NCBI RefSeq assembly: GCF_002575655.3
Contig: NC_053036.3
Span: forward strand, 158,944,627 to 159,008,626
Length of the DNA: 64,000 nt
Reading direction: 5' to 3'
DNA from: Aegilops tauschii subsp. strangulata
Lineage: Eukaryota; Streptophyta; Magnoliopsida; Poales; Poaceae
Shown here: in pieces, positions 1-11,271 of the stretch
Position numbering within the stretch: position 1 is the stretch's first letter
Layout of the letters: each line of letters starts with the position of its first letter
Made by a program: the position numbers and the translations under genes
The notes under the pieces: generated by a model
What the model saw: only the letters and a program-made list of their open reading frames with translations
Database searches by the model: none
What the model was told of the DNA's origin: nothing

Positions 1-2307
1 AAGCAAAGACACTTGGCACTTGGGGGCTAATGCATATTGAACGTATCTATCTACGTACTGCCGGTTCAGTTAAGTAAACCGGAATCTAAGTCTACGACAT
101 ATTCACGTATAAATCATAGACTTGGGGGCTAGAATGACAAGGATCACTATGCAGAAAGTAAGAAGACAGCAGAAGGTTACCTCAGATTTTTGTTGGATCT
201 GGTTGACCATGGCGATCTCGGCGTCCCGGCTCTTGTGAGCTTGGCTGATGTAGCCTGAGACGAGCTCTCCAATGCTTAAGTCGGTGTAGCTGGAGAGATC
301 CAGATTCACCCGGTGGGGTTGAGCAACTCCCCCTTGGCGGAGCATTTGGCCAGCGCGGTCGGCCTCCCCGGCTCAACATACTCCGTCCGGGTAATTACCA
401 CGTCCGGGTCGTTAGCTGGTGGGGCTGAGCCGGAGGCCTCTGGGTTAGCTGATGCTTCGATCGTTGTCTTGGTGGTCGGGGCAGGGGCTTCAGGCGCCGT
501 GTCCATGGGAATGGTGGCTTCGACGGCGGAGGCGGCTGGCGGCTCTTGAGCTGTCGTCTCCGGCTCAGGCAAGTCTGGCACTCCGGCTGACCTGGTCTTC
601 TTGGCTCTTTTGGTGAGCTTTGCCTGGGCACTGAAAAGACAGAAGTGTTAGGTATACAAAGAGTAAGTACAGACAGATAATGTAAGGAGATTATTATTAC
701 CCGGGTGCAGTTTTGAAGGCCGGCAGACTTGACTGCATGGAGTCACCCGAAGAGGGGGAGGTCTCCTGGTAATTGGAGTCAGAAGAGTTGAGTGGCTGAC
801 GGATGACACCCGCCAACGGATGAAAAGGGTACAGGTGAGAAAAAACCTCAGTACGACGCTTCCTTGTTGCGTCGGGTAACCCGGCGGAGAGGTCGGCGTC
901 CTTGCGAGCCCGGGTGTGACGCCGGCTTTCATGGACCTGTTGCTTCAAAAGAAATTGAGGGTCTTGATGAGCTAATGGATGAGAAAAGCTTACTTTCCGG
1001 GTTAGTCTTCGGACTTTCAGCTGCGGCAAAGGCTCCGAGTCGGAGGAAAGTGATGTTACCTCTTCAATCACCGGGTTACTGGCGCCGGTGTCATCCTGTC
1101 AATAAGCAAAATGTTGATAAGGCGGACAGTAGCAAACGACAAATATGGCAGGAGTTTAAAGGTTTAAGGGTTACCTCTGACTCGGAGCTGTCGCTTAATT
1201 GCAGCAGCTCCGAAGCAGTGGGTCTGCTTCCCTTTTTGCGAGGGGCGGCTTTCTTGGCGGCTTTCTTCGCCTTCCTCGCCTTCTTGGCCGCCTCATGGTC
1301 ATACTTGACCCGCCAGAACTTGTCATCAGCCTGAGAAATATAGTAATGAACTCTTAAAATGGTTCAGAGCAAGGTGACATGTAAAAAAAAAGTGGAAAGG
1401 TTCAGCGGCTTACCGCTGGGGCTGGATTGGTCTTGCAGAACGGGGCTAGCCCGGTTCTTCCACAATCTGCCAGGCTCTCGTTTAACAGAGCCTTAGTTTC
1501 TTCTTCGGCAACGTCTTCTGGAAGATCATTGCGACTGTGCCTCTGCGGGTCATCCTTTCGCCCGGTGTACTCACACATTAAGCCGGGGCGGCGGCTTAAT
1601 GGGATCACCCGCCATGAGATCCAGACCCGGACTAGATCAATTCCGTTCAGACCATTGCCTAGCAGGGCCTTGATCTTGTTGATCGTTGGAAGCAGGGGCT
1701 GGCGTTCCGCGGCAGTCAGTTTGTCGGATAGTGGATGAGTCGGTTCCAGGCGCGTTGGGCGAAAGCCGGGCAGCGGATTCTCGTCAGCCGGGGATGTATC
1801 TTGGCAGTAGAACCAAGTCATATTCCAGTCCTTAGGGTGGCTCGGCGGCTCTGCGTAAGGGAACAGACAGTCCCTACGTCGCTGGATGGAGATGCCGCCT
1901 AACTCTAGACTTGGCCCGTTAGCACACTCATTTTGGCGGTTCAAATAAAACAGCTCTCTGAAGAGCAGCAGACTCGGCTCTTCTCCAAGATATACTTCAC
2001 AAAAGACTTGGAAGTTGCAGATGTTGGATATGGAATTGGGTCCTATATCCTGAGGCCGGAGGTCAAAGAAGTTGAGCACGTCCCGGAAGAATTTTGAGCC
2101 GGGCGGTGCGAAGCCCCGGCTCATATGGTCCGCAAAGATCACTACCTCCCCGTCCCTCGTCTGTGGTCTTTCTTCTGACGGGTTAGGGGCACGGTAGGAC
2201 ATCACTTCCTTCTTGGGCAGATATCCGGACTTAACGAAGTTGGCCAGGGTCTCGTCAGTGACGTTGGATCTCATCCAGTTGCAAGTGATAGGAGCCTTGG
2301 GAGGCAT
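1..2307 (-). pseudogene. Antisense accessory gene of Tat-A copy 1 (partial, frameshifted)
   Basis: This is the same spliced gene as 26304-29664, read on the minus strand. The start codon is at 2307-2305. By correspondence with the intact copy, exons fall at about 2307-1414, 1330-1175, 1095-994, 936-847, 765-701 and 630-181; later exons are outside the window. The first coding exon (298 codons) differs from the intact copy at only two residues I could see (Thr/Pro and Asn/Asp). A one-base deletion near 322 shifts the frame in the Pro/Ala-rich exon and truncates the protein shortly afterwards. The N-terminal region resembles the plant 'putative gypsy type transposon' domain (PF04195-like). Its function is unknown. 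Confidence 0.8.
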
Positions 2308-3097
2308 GGTGAAGGTTGGTGGTCTATAATAAAAAGAAAAGTATCCGGGTCAATTATAAGCCGGGGATCTATTGTTCAAACTAAGGTGGCGGCTTATGAA
2401 GGGGACTAATGATATGTATTCAGATATGGTGGGTTATCTAAGCCGTAGGAGCGTTCAGAATAAGTTGGTCATCTACGGATTACTACAGTTAAGCCGAAAT
2501 AGTCTACAGAGCATGGTTCTCTTTAAACCGGAAAGTTCTATGGCGCGTGTTTTCTTTAAGCCGGACATGTAAGCCGCCGAGATTCAATGGTTGCAGTTTT
2601 TACTAAGTGTGGTAAAACAGGTTTCACATACTACCGTAACTTTTTTGGATCAAAATAGTCGGAGCAGAGAAAATTTTCTAGACCTAAAAAACAGAGGCAG
2701 GAGAAGTTCTTGAGGTTGAACACAGTTCTTATGCAGTAAAAAGAGGATTTCTTGCAGATGAAATGGGTTTCAACATCTACCGCAATGGTTCTACGCAAGG
2801 TTAAAGATCAACCAACTACAGTGGTGACAAGGACTACCGAGTTTGTGGGCAATGGTGACGAACACGAAGAACGGAAGGAACCCTACCACAGATCTGTTCT
2901 AGCAAGGCAGAGAAGACTCACCGGAGTTGAGGAAGAGCGGAAGTCGCCGCCGTTATCTGGTCCGAGTCAGGGTGATGCAGCGGCCGGGTTGATGAAGATT
3001 AGGGGCGCGATGGCGGCGGCAGTGGCGGAGCTCGGGCAGAGAAGCGACAGCGCGAGGAGGAAGAAGGAGAGTGTGAGAAGAGAGCGTTGGGCTGGCC

Positions 3098-3105
3098 TAT
3101 TTATA
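3098..3105 (-). promoter_or_regulatory. TATA box of antisense accessory gene (copy 1)
   Basis: TATAAATA on the minus strand, the exact counterpart of 25506-25513. A pyrimidine-rich likely start region follows about 30 bases downstream, and a 5'-UTR intron (about 2921-2324) lies before the start codon at 2307. The position inside the element, opposite to the LTR promoter, suggests independent transcription. Confidence 0.6.
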
Positions 3106-3389
3106 AGGCAGGGTCATAAGTGGGCGCGAGATTCAAGGAGGCCACGGCGTGGTTATCTCCCCCTCACGGCGCCTCGATTTTCAGGATGACAGTAAAGGCA
3201 AAGATCCGTTGCGGATCTGGCGGAGTAAAAAACAGACTTAATGGAGGATGACGTCACGGCGGATTATCCGGAGTCCAGAGGATGACGTCACTCCGGGTTA
3301 TGGCCTTCACATGAATGGTAAGCCGGAGATTTTTCTGTCTGCAGAATTGAAGATTGACACGAGCCGGCTCAAGTCAATCTGGGGCCTAA

Positions 3390-3905
3390 TGTTGAGGATA
3401 TAGACCTTGGAGTCACCCGCCAGGAGGGCCGGGTTATTCTAAGGGTCATTGCCAGAAGCCCGGAGCTAAGTGTCAAGATAATGGGCCAGAGATGGGCTGA
3501 GACCCGGATATGGCTTAAAGCCTGTAGTTACAATCATTGTTATAGTAGGCTTGTAGTGTAAGGCACGTATTGTTCAGAGTCCGAGCCGGACGCTCTTATG
3601 AGCCGGCCGAGACTCTAAGGGCTGCTGGGCGTCAGCCTCCCTATATAAAGGGAGGACCCGGCAGCGGTTTAAGGGCAACAACAACCTCATCGAGAACCGG
3701 GCATAGCTGTTTAGCTCCCTGGCGATCGTAACCCTAATCAATAACACCCCGAACTGGACGTAGGCTTTCACCTTCACCGTAAGGGGCCGAACCAGTATAA
3801 ACCCTCGTGTTCCTTATCCCGCATAACCCCTTCAAGCTTCCTAGTTGCGATGGCTCCACGACTAAGTCCTAACTCAAGGACATCTGCCGTGACAATTCCA
3901 CGACA
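3390..3905 (+). repeat. 3' LTR of Tat-A copy 1
   Basis: 516-bp LTR. Written on the + strand it runs from TGTTGAGG to CCACGACA, the reverse complement of the LTRs at 24706-25221 and 37157-37672, which have the same length. The TG...CA ends are intact. It contains a TATATAAAG-type box near 3642-3650. Confidence 0.92.
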
Positions 3906-4456
3906 CCTTCCTTCTCTCCTACTCCTACTACATGGAAGGGAGGGAATCCTACTCCTGGTGGGAGTAGACTCCGCAGGGCGCGCCATAGAGAGGGCCGGCC
4001 CCTCCCCTCCTCCACTCCTTTATATACGTGGCCAGGGGGCACCCCATAGACACAACAATTGATCTCTTGATCTCTTAGCCGTGTGCGGTGCCCCCCTCCA
4101 CCATATTCCACCTCGATCATATCGTAGCGGTGCTTAGGCGAAGCCGTGCGTCGGTAGCAACATCACCACCATCATCACGCCGTCGTGCTGAAAGAACTCT
4201 CCCGTGAAGCTCTGCTGGATCGGAGTTCGCGGGACGTCATCAAGCTGAACGTGTGCTGAACTCGGAGGTGCCGTACGTTCGGTACTTGGATCGGTCGGAT
4301 CGTGAAGACGTACGACTACATCAACCACGTTGTGCTAACGCTTCCGCTTTCGGTCTACGAGGGTACGTAGACAACACTCTCCCCTCTCGTTGCTATGCAT
4401 CACCATGATCCTGTGTGTGCGTAGGAATTTTTTTGAAATTACTACGTTCCCCAACA
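3906..4456 (+). repeat. 5' LTR remnant of Angela (3' 551 bp)
   Basis: Matches 10721-11271 along its whole length and ends ...CCCCAACA. It holds the TTTATATAC TATA motif near 4018-4026. The 5' part of this LTR lies beyond the inserted Tat-A copy, outside the window. Confidence 0.93.
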
Positions 4457-4457
4457 G

Positions 4458-4470
4458 TGGCATCCGAGCC
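4458..4470 (+). other. Angela primer binding site
   Basis: TGGCATCCGAGCC begins two bases after the LTR end. It is close to the initiator tRNA-Met complement TGGTATCAGAGCC used by BARE/Angela elements, with two changes that look like decay. Confidence 0.85.
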
Positions 4471-5735
4471 AGGTTTTATGCGTAGATGTTATATGCATGA
4501 GTAGAACACAAGTGAGTTGTGGGCGATACAAGTCATACTCCTTACCAGCATGTCACACTTTGGTTCAGCAGTATTGTTGGATGAAGCGGCCCGGACCGAC
4601 ATTACGCGTACGCTTACGCGAGACTGGTTCTACCGACGTGCTTTGCACACAGGTGGCTGGCGGGTGTCAGTTTCTCCAACTTTAGTTGAACCGAGTGTGG
4701 CTACGCCCGGTCCTTGAGAAGGTTAAAACAACACTAACTTGACAAACTATCGTTGTGGTTTTGATGCGTAGGTAAGAACGGTTCTTGCTCAGCCCGTAGC
4801 AGCCACGTAAAACTTGCAACAACAAAGTAGAGGACGTCTAACTTGTTTTTGCAGGGCATGTTGTGATGTGATATGGTCAAGGCATGATGCTATATTTATT
4901 GTATGAGATGATCATGTTTGTAACCGAGTTATCGGCAACTGGCAGGAGCCATGTGGTTGTCGCTTTATTGTATGCAATGCAATCGCCCTGTAATTGCTTT
5001 ACTTTATCACTAAGCGGTAGCGATAGTCGTAGAAGCAATAGTTGGCGAGACGACAACGATGCTACGATTGAGATCAAGGTGTCGCGCCGGTGACGATGGT
5101 GATCATGACGGTGCTTCGGAGATGGAGATCACAAGCACAAGATGATGATGGCCATATCATATCACTTATATTGATTGCATGTGATGTTTATCTTTTATGC
5201 ATCTTATTTTGCTTAGAACAACGGTAGCATTATAAGATGATCTCTCACTAAATTTCAAGATATAAGTGTTCTCCCTGAGTATGCACCGTTGCGAAAGTTC
5301 TTCGTGCTGAGACACCACGTGATGATCGGGTGTGATAAGCTCTACGTTCAAATATAACGGGTGCAAAACAGTTGCACACGCGGAATACTCAGGTTAAACT
5401 TGACGATCCTAGCATATGCAGATATGGCCTCAGAACACTGAGACGAAAAGGTCGAGCGTGAATCATATAGTAGATATGATCAACATAGTGATGTTCACCA
5501 TTGAAACTACTCCATCTCACGTGATGATCAGACATGGTTTAGTTGATTTGGATCACGTGATCACTTAGATGATTAGAGGGATGTCTATCTAAGTGAGAGT
5601 TCTTAAGTAATATGATTAATTGAACTTTAATTTATCATGAACTTAGTCCTGGTAGTATTTGCATATCTATGTTGTAGATCAATACCTCGCGATGTTGCTC
5701 CCCGTTTATTTTGATATGTTCCTAGAGAAAAACTA
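4471..5735 (+). other. Angela untranslated leader
   Basis: Long noncoding leader between the primer binding site and gag, typical of BARE/Angela elements. No open frame of note and no separate feature seen here. Confidence 0.6.
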
Positions 5736-6735
5736 TGTTGAAAGATGTTAGTAGCAATGATGCGGACTTGGTCCGTGATCTGAGGATTATCCTCATTGCT
5801 GCACAGAAGAATTATGTCCTTGATGCACCTGCTAGGTGACGGACCTATTGCAGGAGCATATGCAGACGTTATGAACGTTTGGCAAAGCTCGGTATGATGA
5901 CTACTTGATAGTTTAGTGCACCATACTTTACGGCTAAGAATCGGGGCTTTAAAGACATTTTGAACGCCATGGAGCATATGAGATGTTCCAAGAGTTGAAA
6001 TTAGTATTTCAGACTCATGCCCATGTCAAAAGGTATGAGACCTTTGAAAAGTACTTTGCCTACAAGATGGAGGAGAATAGCTCAGCTAGTGAGCATGTGC
6101 TGAGAATGTCTGAGTACTACAATCATTTGAATCAAGTGGGAGTTAATCTTCCAGATAAGATAGTGATTGACAGAGTTCTCTAGTCACTATCACAAAGTTA
6201 CTAGAACTTCATGATGAACTATAATATGCAAGGGATAACGAAAATGATTCCCAAGCTCTTCGTGATGCTAAAATCAACAAAGGTAGAAATCAAGAAAAGC
6301 ATCAAGTGTTGATGGTTGATAAGACCACTAGTTTCAAGAAAAGGGTAAAGGGAAGAAGGGGAACTTCAAAAAGAACGGCAAGCAAGTTGCTGCTCAAGTG
6401 AAGAAGCCCAAGTCTGGACCTAAGCCTGAGAGTAAGTGCTTCTACTGCAAAGGAACTGGTCACTAGAAGCGGAACTGCCCCAAGTATTTGGCGGATAAGA
6501 AGGATGGCAAAGTGAACAAAGGTATATTGGATATACATGTTATTGATGTGTACTTTACTAGTGTTTATAGCAACCCCTCGGCATTTGATACTGGTTCAGT
6601 TGCTAAGAGTAGTAACTCAAAACGGGAGTTGCATAATGAACAGAAACTAGTTAAGGGCGAGGTGACGATGTGTGTTGGAAGTAGTTCCAAGATTGATATG
6701 ATCATCATCGCACACTCCCTATACTTTCGGGATTA
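5736..6735 (+). pseudogene. Angela gag-protease (broken)
   Basis: The gag domain is recognisable from about 5760, with its best open piece at 5983-6183 (residues like HVLRMSEYYNHLNQVGVNLP), which ends at a stop where the family normally reads on. The zinc knuckle is at about 6436-6480 (CFYCKGTGH...KRNC), but the conserved Trp codon after GH has become TAG. The aspartic protease active site is visible near 6580-6605 (FDTGS). Several frame changes separate these parts, so no full-length protein can be made. In intact relatives this product forms the virus-like particle and processes the polyprotein. Confidence 0.85.
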
Positions 6736-6759
6736 GTGTTGAACCTAAATAAGTGTTAT

Positions 6760-7765
6760 TTGGTGTTTGCGTTGAGCATGAATATGATTTGATCATGTTT
6801 ATTGCAATACGGTTATTCATTTAAGTTAGAGAATAATTGTTGTTCTATTTACATGAATAAAACCTTCGATGGTCATACACCCAATGAAAATAGTTTGTTG
6901 GATCTCGATCGTAGTGATACACATATTCATAATATTGATGCCAAAAGATGCAAAGTTAATAATGATAGTGCAACTTATTTGTGGCACTGCCGTTTAGGTC
7001 ATATTGATGTAAAGCGCATGAACAAATTCCATGTTGATGGGCTTTTGGAATCACGTGATTATGAATCACTTGATGCTTGCGAACCATGCCTTATGGGCAA
7101 CATGACTAAAACTCCGTTCTCCGGAACAATGGAGCAAGCACTGACTTATTGGAAATAATACAAACTGATGTATGCAATCCGATGAGTGTTGAGGCTCGCG
7201 GCGGGTATCGTTATTTTCTGACCATCACAGATGATTTGAGCATATATGGGTATATCTACTTGATGAAACATAAGTCTGAAACATTTGAAAAGTTCATATA
7301 ATTTCAGAGTGAAGTGGAAAATCATTGTAACAAGAAAATAAAGTTTCTATGATCTGATCGTGGAGAAGAATATTTGAGTTACGAGTTTGGTCTTCATTTG
7401 AAACAATGTGGAATAGTTTCGCAACTCACGCCACCTAGAACACCACAGCATAATGGTGTGTCCGTACATCGTAACCGTACTTTATTAGATATGGTGCAAT
7501 CTATGATGTCTCTTACCGATTTACCACTATCGTTTTGGGGTTATGCATTAGAGACAGCTGCATTCACGTTAACTAGGGCACCATCTAAATCCGTTGAGAT
7601 GACACCAAATGAACTGTGGTTTGGCAAGAAACCAAAGTTGTCGTTTCTTAAAGTTTGAGGTTGCGATGCTTATGTGAAAAAGTTTCAACATGATAAGCTT
7701 GAACCCAAATCGGAGAAGTGCATCTTCATAGGATACCCAAAATGTTGGGTACACCTTCTATCACA
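6760..7765 (+). pseudogene. Angela integrase region (broken)
   Basis: A GAG-pre-integrase zinc segment lies at about 6960-7120 (YLWHCRLGHIDVKRM and CEPCLMG). The integrase core follows, with the first Asp in a TDVC context near 7168, a second Asp block near 7355 (SDRGEEYL) and a Glu-region equivalent near 7460. The usual GVSERRN motif here reads GVSVHRN, so the catalytic Glu is replaced. Stops occur at about 7156, 7300, 7350 and 7657. The arrangement (integrase before reverse transcriptase) marks the element as Copia. Confidence 0.85.
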
Positions 7766-9330
7766 GATCCGAAGGCAAGATCTTTGTTGCTAAGAATGGA
7801 TCCTTTCTAGAGAAGGAGTTTCTCTCGAAAGAAGTGAGTGGGAGGAAAGTAGAACTTGATGAGGTAACTATACCTGCTCCCTTATTGGAAAGTAGTTCAT
7901 CACAGAAATCTGTTCCTGTGACTCCTACACAAATTAGTGAGGAAGCTAATGATGATAATCATGTAACTTTAGATCAAGTTACTACCGAACCTCGTAGGTC
8001 AACCAGAGTAAGATCCGCACCAGAGTGGTACGGTAATCCTGTTCTGGAGGTCATGTTACTTGACCATGACGAACCTACGAACTATGAGGAAGCGATGATG
8101 AGCCCAGATTCCGCAAAATGGCTTGAGGCCATGAAATCTGAGATGGGATCCAAGAATGAGAACAAAGTATGGAATTTGATTGACTTTCCCGATGATCGGC
8201 AAGCCATTGAGATTAAATGGATCTTCAAGAGGAAGACGGACGCTGATAGTAGTGTTACTATCTACAAAGCTAGAATTGTCGCAAAAGGTTTTCGACAAGT
8301 TCAAGGTGTTGACTACGATGAGAGTTTCTCACTCGTATCTATGCTTAAGTCTGTCCGAATCATGTTAGCAATTGCCGCATTTTATGAAATCTGGCAAATG
8401 GATAAACAAAACTGCATTCCTTAATGGATTTATTAAAGGAGAATTGTATATGATGTAACCGGAAGGTTTTGTCAATCCTAAAGGTGCTAACAAAATGTGC
8501 AAGCTCCAGGGATCCATCTATGGACTGGTGCAAGCATCTCAGAGTTGGAATATACGCTTTGATGAGTTGATCAAAGCATATAGTTTTATACAAACTTGCG
8601 GTGAAGCCTGTATTTACAAGAAAGTGAGTGGGAGCACTACAACATTTTTGATGAATATATGTGAATAACATATTGTTGATCGGAAATAATGTAGAATTTT
8701 CTGGAAAGCATAAAGGGGTATTTGAAAGGAGTTTTTCAAAGAAAGACCTCGGTGAAGCTGCTTACATATTGAGCATCATGATCTATAGAGATAGATCAAG
8801 ACGCTTGATAAGTTTTTTCAATGAGTACATACCTTGACAAGATTTTGAAGTAGTTCAAAATGGAACAGTCAAAGAAAGAGTTCTTGCCTGTGTTACAAGG
8901 CGTGAAGTTGAGTAAGACTCAAAGACCGACCACGACAGAAGATAGAGGGAGAATGAAAGTCATTCCCTATGCCTCAGCCATAGGTTCTATAAAGTATGCC
9001 ATGCTGTGTACCAGATCTATTGTATACCCTACACTGATTTTGGCAAGGGAGTACAATAGTGATCTAGGAGTAGATCACTGGACAGCGGTCAAAATTATCC
9101 TTAGTGGAATAAGGATATGTTTCTCGATTATGGAGGTGACAAAAGGTTCTTCGTAAAGGGTTACGTCGATGTAAGTTTTGACACCGATCCGGATGACTCT
9201 GAGTCTCAATCTGGATACATATTGAAAGTGGGAGCAATTTGCTAAAGTAGCTCCGTGCAGAGCATTATAGACATAGAAATTTGCAAAATACATACGGATC
9301 TGAATGTGACAGACCCGTTGACTAAACTTC
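7766..9330 (+). pseudogene. Angela reverse transcriptase-RNase H (broken)
   Basis: The open piece 7834-8424 carries the linker and the first part of the RVT_2 reverse transcriptase domain (IKWIFKRK, KARIVAKGF, VDYDESFSLV). Later RT blocks continue in changing frames to about 8900; the catalytic YVDD block near 8660 is disrupted. RNase H is recognisable from about 9100, with a YVDVSFDTDPDD block near 9163-9200 followed by SQSGY. The region is interrupted by several stops. It would have encoded cDNA synthesis enzymes in the cytoplasmic particle. Confidence 0.85.
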
Positions 9331-9368
9331 TCTCACAAACAAAACATGATCACACCTTAGTACTCTTT

Positions 9369-9534
9369 GGGTGTTAATCACATAGCGATGTGAACTAGAT
9401 TATTGACTCTAGTAAACCCTTTGGGTGTTGGTCACATGGCGATGTGAACGATGGGTGTTAATCACATAGTGATGTGAACTATTGGTATTAAATCACATGG
9501 CGATGTGAGCTAGATTATTAACTCTAGTGCAAGT
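9369..9534 (+). repeat. Short tandem array before the Angela polypurine tract
   Basis: Four degenerate copies of a roughly 28-30 base unit (core GGTGTTAATCACAT then GCGATGTGAAC) start near 9369, 9423, 9452 and 9483. Two of them are followed by CTAGATTATTGACTCTAGT-like sequence. The array lies just upstream of the polypurine tract AAGTGGGAGA (9531-9540). Confidence 0.75.
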
Positions 9535-9541
9535 GGGAGAC

Positions 9542-11271
9542 TGAAGGAAATATGCCCTAGAGGCAATAATAAAGTTATTATTTATTTCCTTATATCATGA
9601 TAAATGTTTATTATTCATGCTAGAATTGTATTAACCGGAAACATAATACATGTGTGAATACATAGACAAACAGAGTGTCACTATTATGCCTCTACTTGAC
9701 TAGCTCGTTGATCAAAGATGGTTATGTTTCCTAGCCATAGACATGAGTTGTCATTTGATTAACGGGATCACATCATTAGGAGAATTATGTGATTGACTTG
9801 ACCCATTCCGTTAGCTTAGCACTTGATCGTTTAGTATGTTGCTATTGCTTTCTTCATGACTTATACATGTTCCTATGACTATGAGATTATGCAACTCCCG
9901 TTTACCGGAGGAACACTTCGTGTGCTACCAAACGTCACCACGTAACTGGGTGATTATAAAGGTACTCTACAGGTGTCTCCGAAGGTACTTGTTGGGTTGG
10001 CGTATTTTGAGATTAGGATTTGTCACTCCGATTGTCGGAGAGGTATCTCTAGGCCCTCTCGGTAATGCACATCACTATAAGCCTTGCAATCAATGTGACT
10101 AATGAGTTAGTTGCGGGATGATGCATTACGGAACAACTAAAGAGACTTGCTGGTAACGAGATTGAACTAGGTATTGAGATACCGACGATCGAATCTCGGG
10201 CAAGTAACATACCGATGACAAAGGGAACAACGTATGCTGTTATGCGGTTTGACCGATAAAGATCTTCGTAGAATATGTAGGAGCCAATATGAGCATCCAT
10301 GTTCCGCTATTGGTTATTGACCGGAGACATGTCTCGGTCATGTCTGCATTGTTCTCGAACTCGCAGGGTCCACATGCTTAAAGTTCTGTGATGATTTGTA
10401 TTATGAGTTTATGTGTTTTGATGTACCGAAGGTAGTTCGGAGTCCCGGATGAGATCGAGGACATGACGAGGAGTCTCGAAATGGTCGAGACGTAAAGATC
10501 GATATATTGGACGATTATATTCGGACATCGGAAAGGTTCCGAGTGGTTCGGGTATTTTTTTGGAGTACCGGGGAGTTACAGGAATACGGTGAAGAAGTAT
10601 ATGGGCCTTATTGGGCTTTAGGGGAGATAGAGAGAGGCAGGTTGCACGCCCCCCAAGGCCTAGTCCGAATTGGAGTAGGGGGAGGGGCTGCGCCCCCTCC
10701 TTCCTTCTCTTCTTTCTTCCCCTTCCTTCTCTCCTACTCCTACTACATGGAAGGGGGGAATCCTACTCCTGGTGGGAGTAGGACTCCCCAGGGCGCGCCA
10801 TAGAGAGGGCCAGCCCCTCCCCTCCTCCACTCCTTTATATACGTGGCCAGGGGGCACCCCATAGACACAACAATTGATCTCTTGATCTCTTAGCCGTGTG
10901 CGGTGCCCCCCTCCACCATATTCCACTTCGATCATATCGTAGCGGTGCTTAGGCGAAGCCCTGCGTCAGTAGCAACATCACCACCGTCATCACGCCGTTG
11001 TGCTGACGGAACTCTCTCGTGAAGCTCTACTGGATCGGAGTTCGTGGGACGTCGTCGAGCTGAACGTGTGCTGAACTCGGAGGTGCCGTACGTTCGGTAC
11101 TTGGATCGGTCGGATCGTGAAGACGTACGACTACATCAACCGCGTTGTGCTAACGCTTCCGCTTTCGGTCTACGAGGGTACGTAGACAACACTCTTCCCT
11201 CTCGTTGCTATGCATCACAATGATCCTGTGTGTGCGTAGGATTTTTTTTGAAATTACTACGTTCCCCAACA
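9542..11271 (+). repeat. 3' LTR of Angela
   Basis: 1,730-bp LTR from TGAAGGAAATATGCCC to CCCCAACA, the usual size for Angela. A TTTATATAC TATA motif is near 10833-10841. A second LTR of the same family starts at 63797. Confidence 0.94.

Larger units (their letters stand above)
1..3905 (+). mobile_element. Tat-lineage Gypsy element, Tat-A copy 1 (3' part)
   Basis: This segment is the reverse complement of 24706-28611 in Tat-A copy 2, with a net length difference of one base. It therefore belongs to a second copy of the same family in the opposite orientation. Its gag-pol would read on the + strand and lies to the left of the window. Visible parts are the antisense accessory gene (minus strand), its promoter, and the 3' LTR ending at 3905. 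The next base, 3906, is inside an Angela LTR, so this copy inserted into that LTR and is younger than it. Its LTR differs from the two LTRs of copy 2 at only about four or five positions in 516, so it is recent. Confidence 0.9.
3906..11271 (+). mobile_element. Angela/BARE-type Copia retrotransposon (degenerate)
   Basis: Order of parts: 5' LTR remnant, tRNA-Met-type primer binding site, leader, gag, protease, integrase, reverse transcriptase, RNase H, polypurine tract, 3' LTR. The reading frame has many stops and frameshifts, so it is not autonomous. The 5' LTR keeps only its last 551 bases because Tat-A copy 1 sits inside it. By hand count about 20 differences separate this remnant from the matching part of the 3' LTR (10721-11271), roughly 3.5 percent. 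The element is therefore older than both Tat-A copies. It is inserted in the antisense gene of Tat-B; bases 11272-11276 (GCGCC) should be its right target duplication, but the left one is outside the window. Confidence 0.93.

Noticed and set aside
1427..1738. ORFs on the strand opposite to the Tat-A antisense gene
   Set aside because: They mirror the real coding exon, have no domain, and recur at 26873-27184 only because that exon recurs.
10507..10935. ORFs inside the Angela LTR (also 3869-4120)
   Set aside because: They are repeated because the LTR is repeated; they lie over the LTR TATA region and have no domain.
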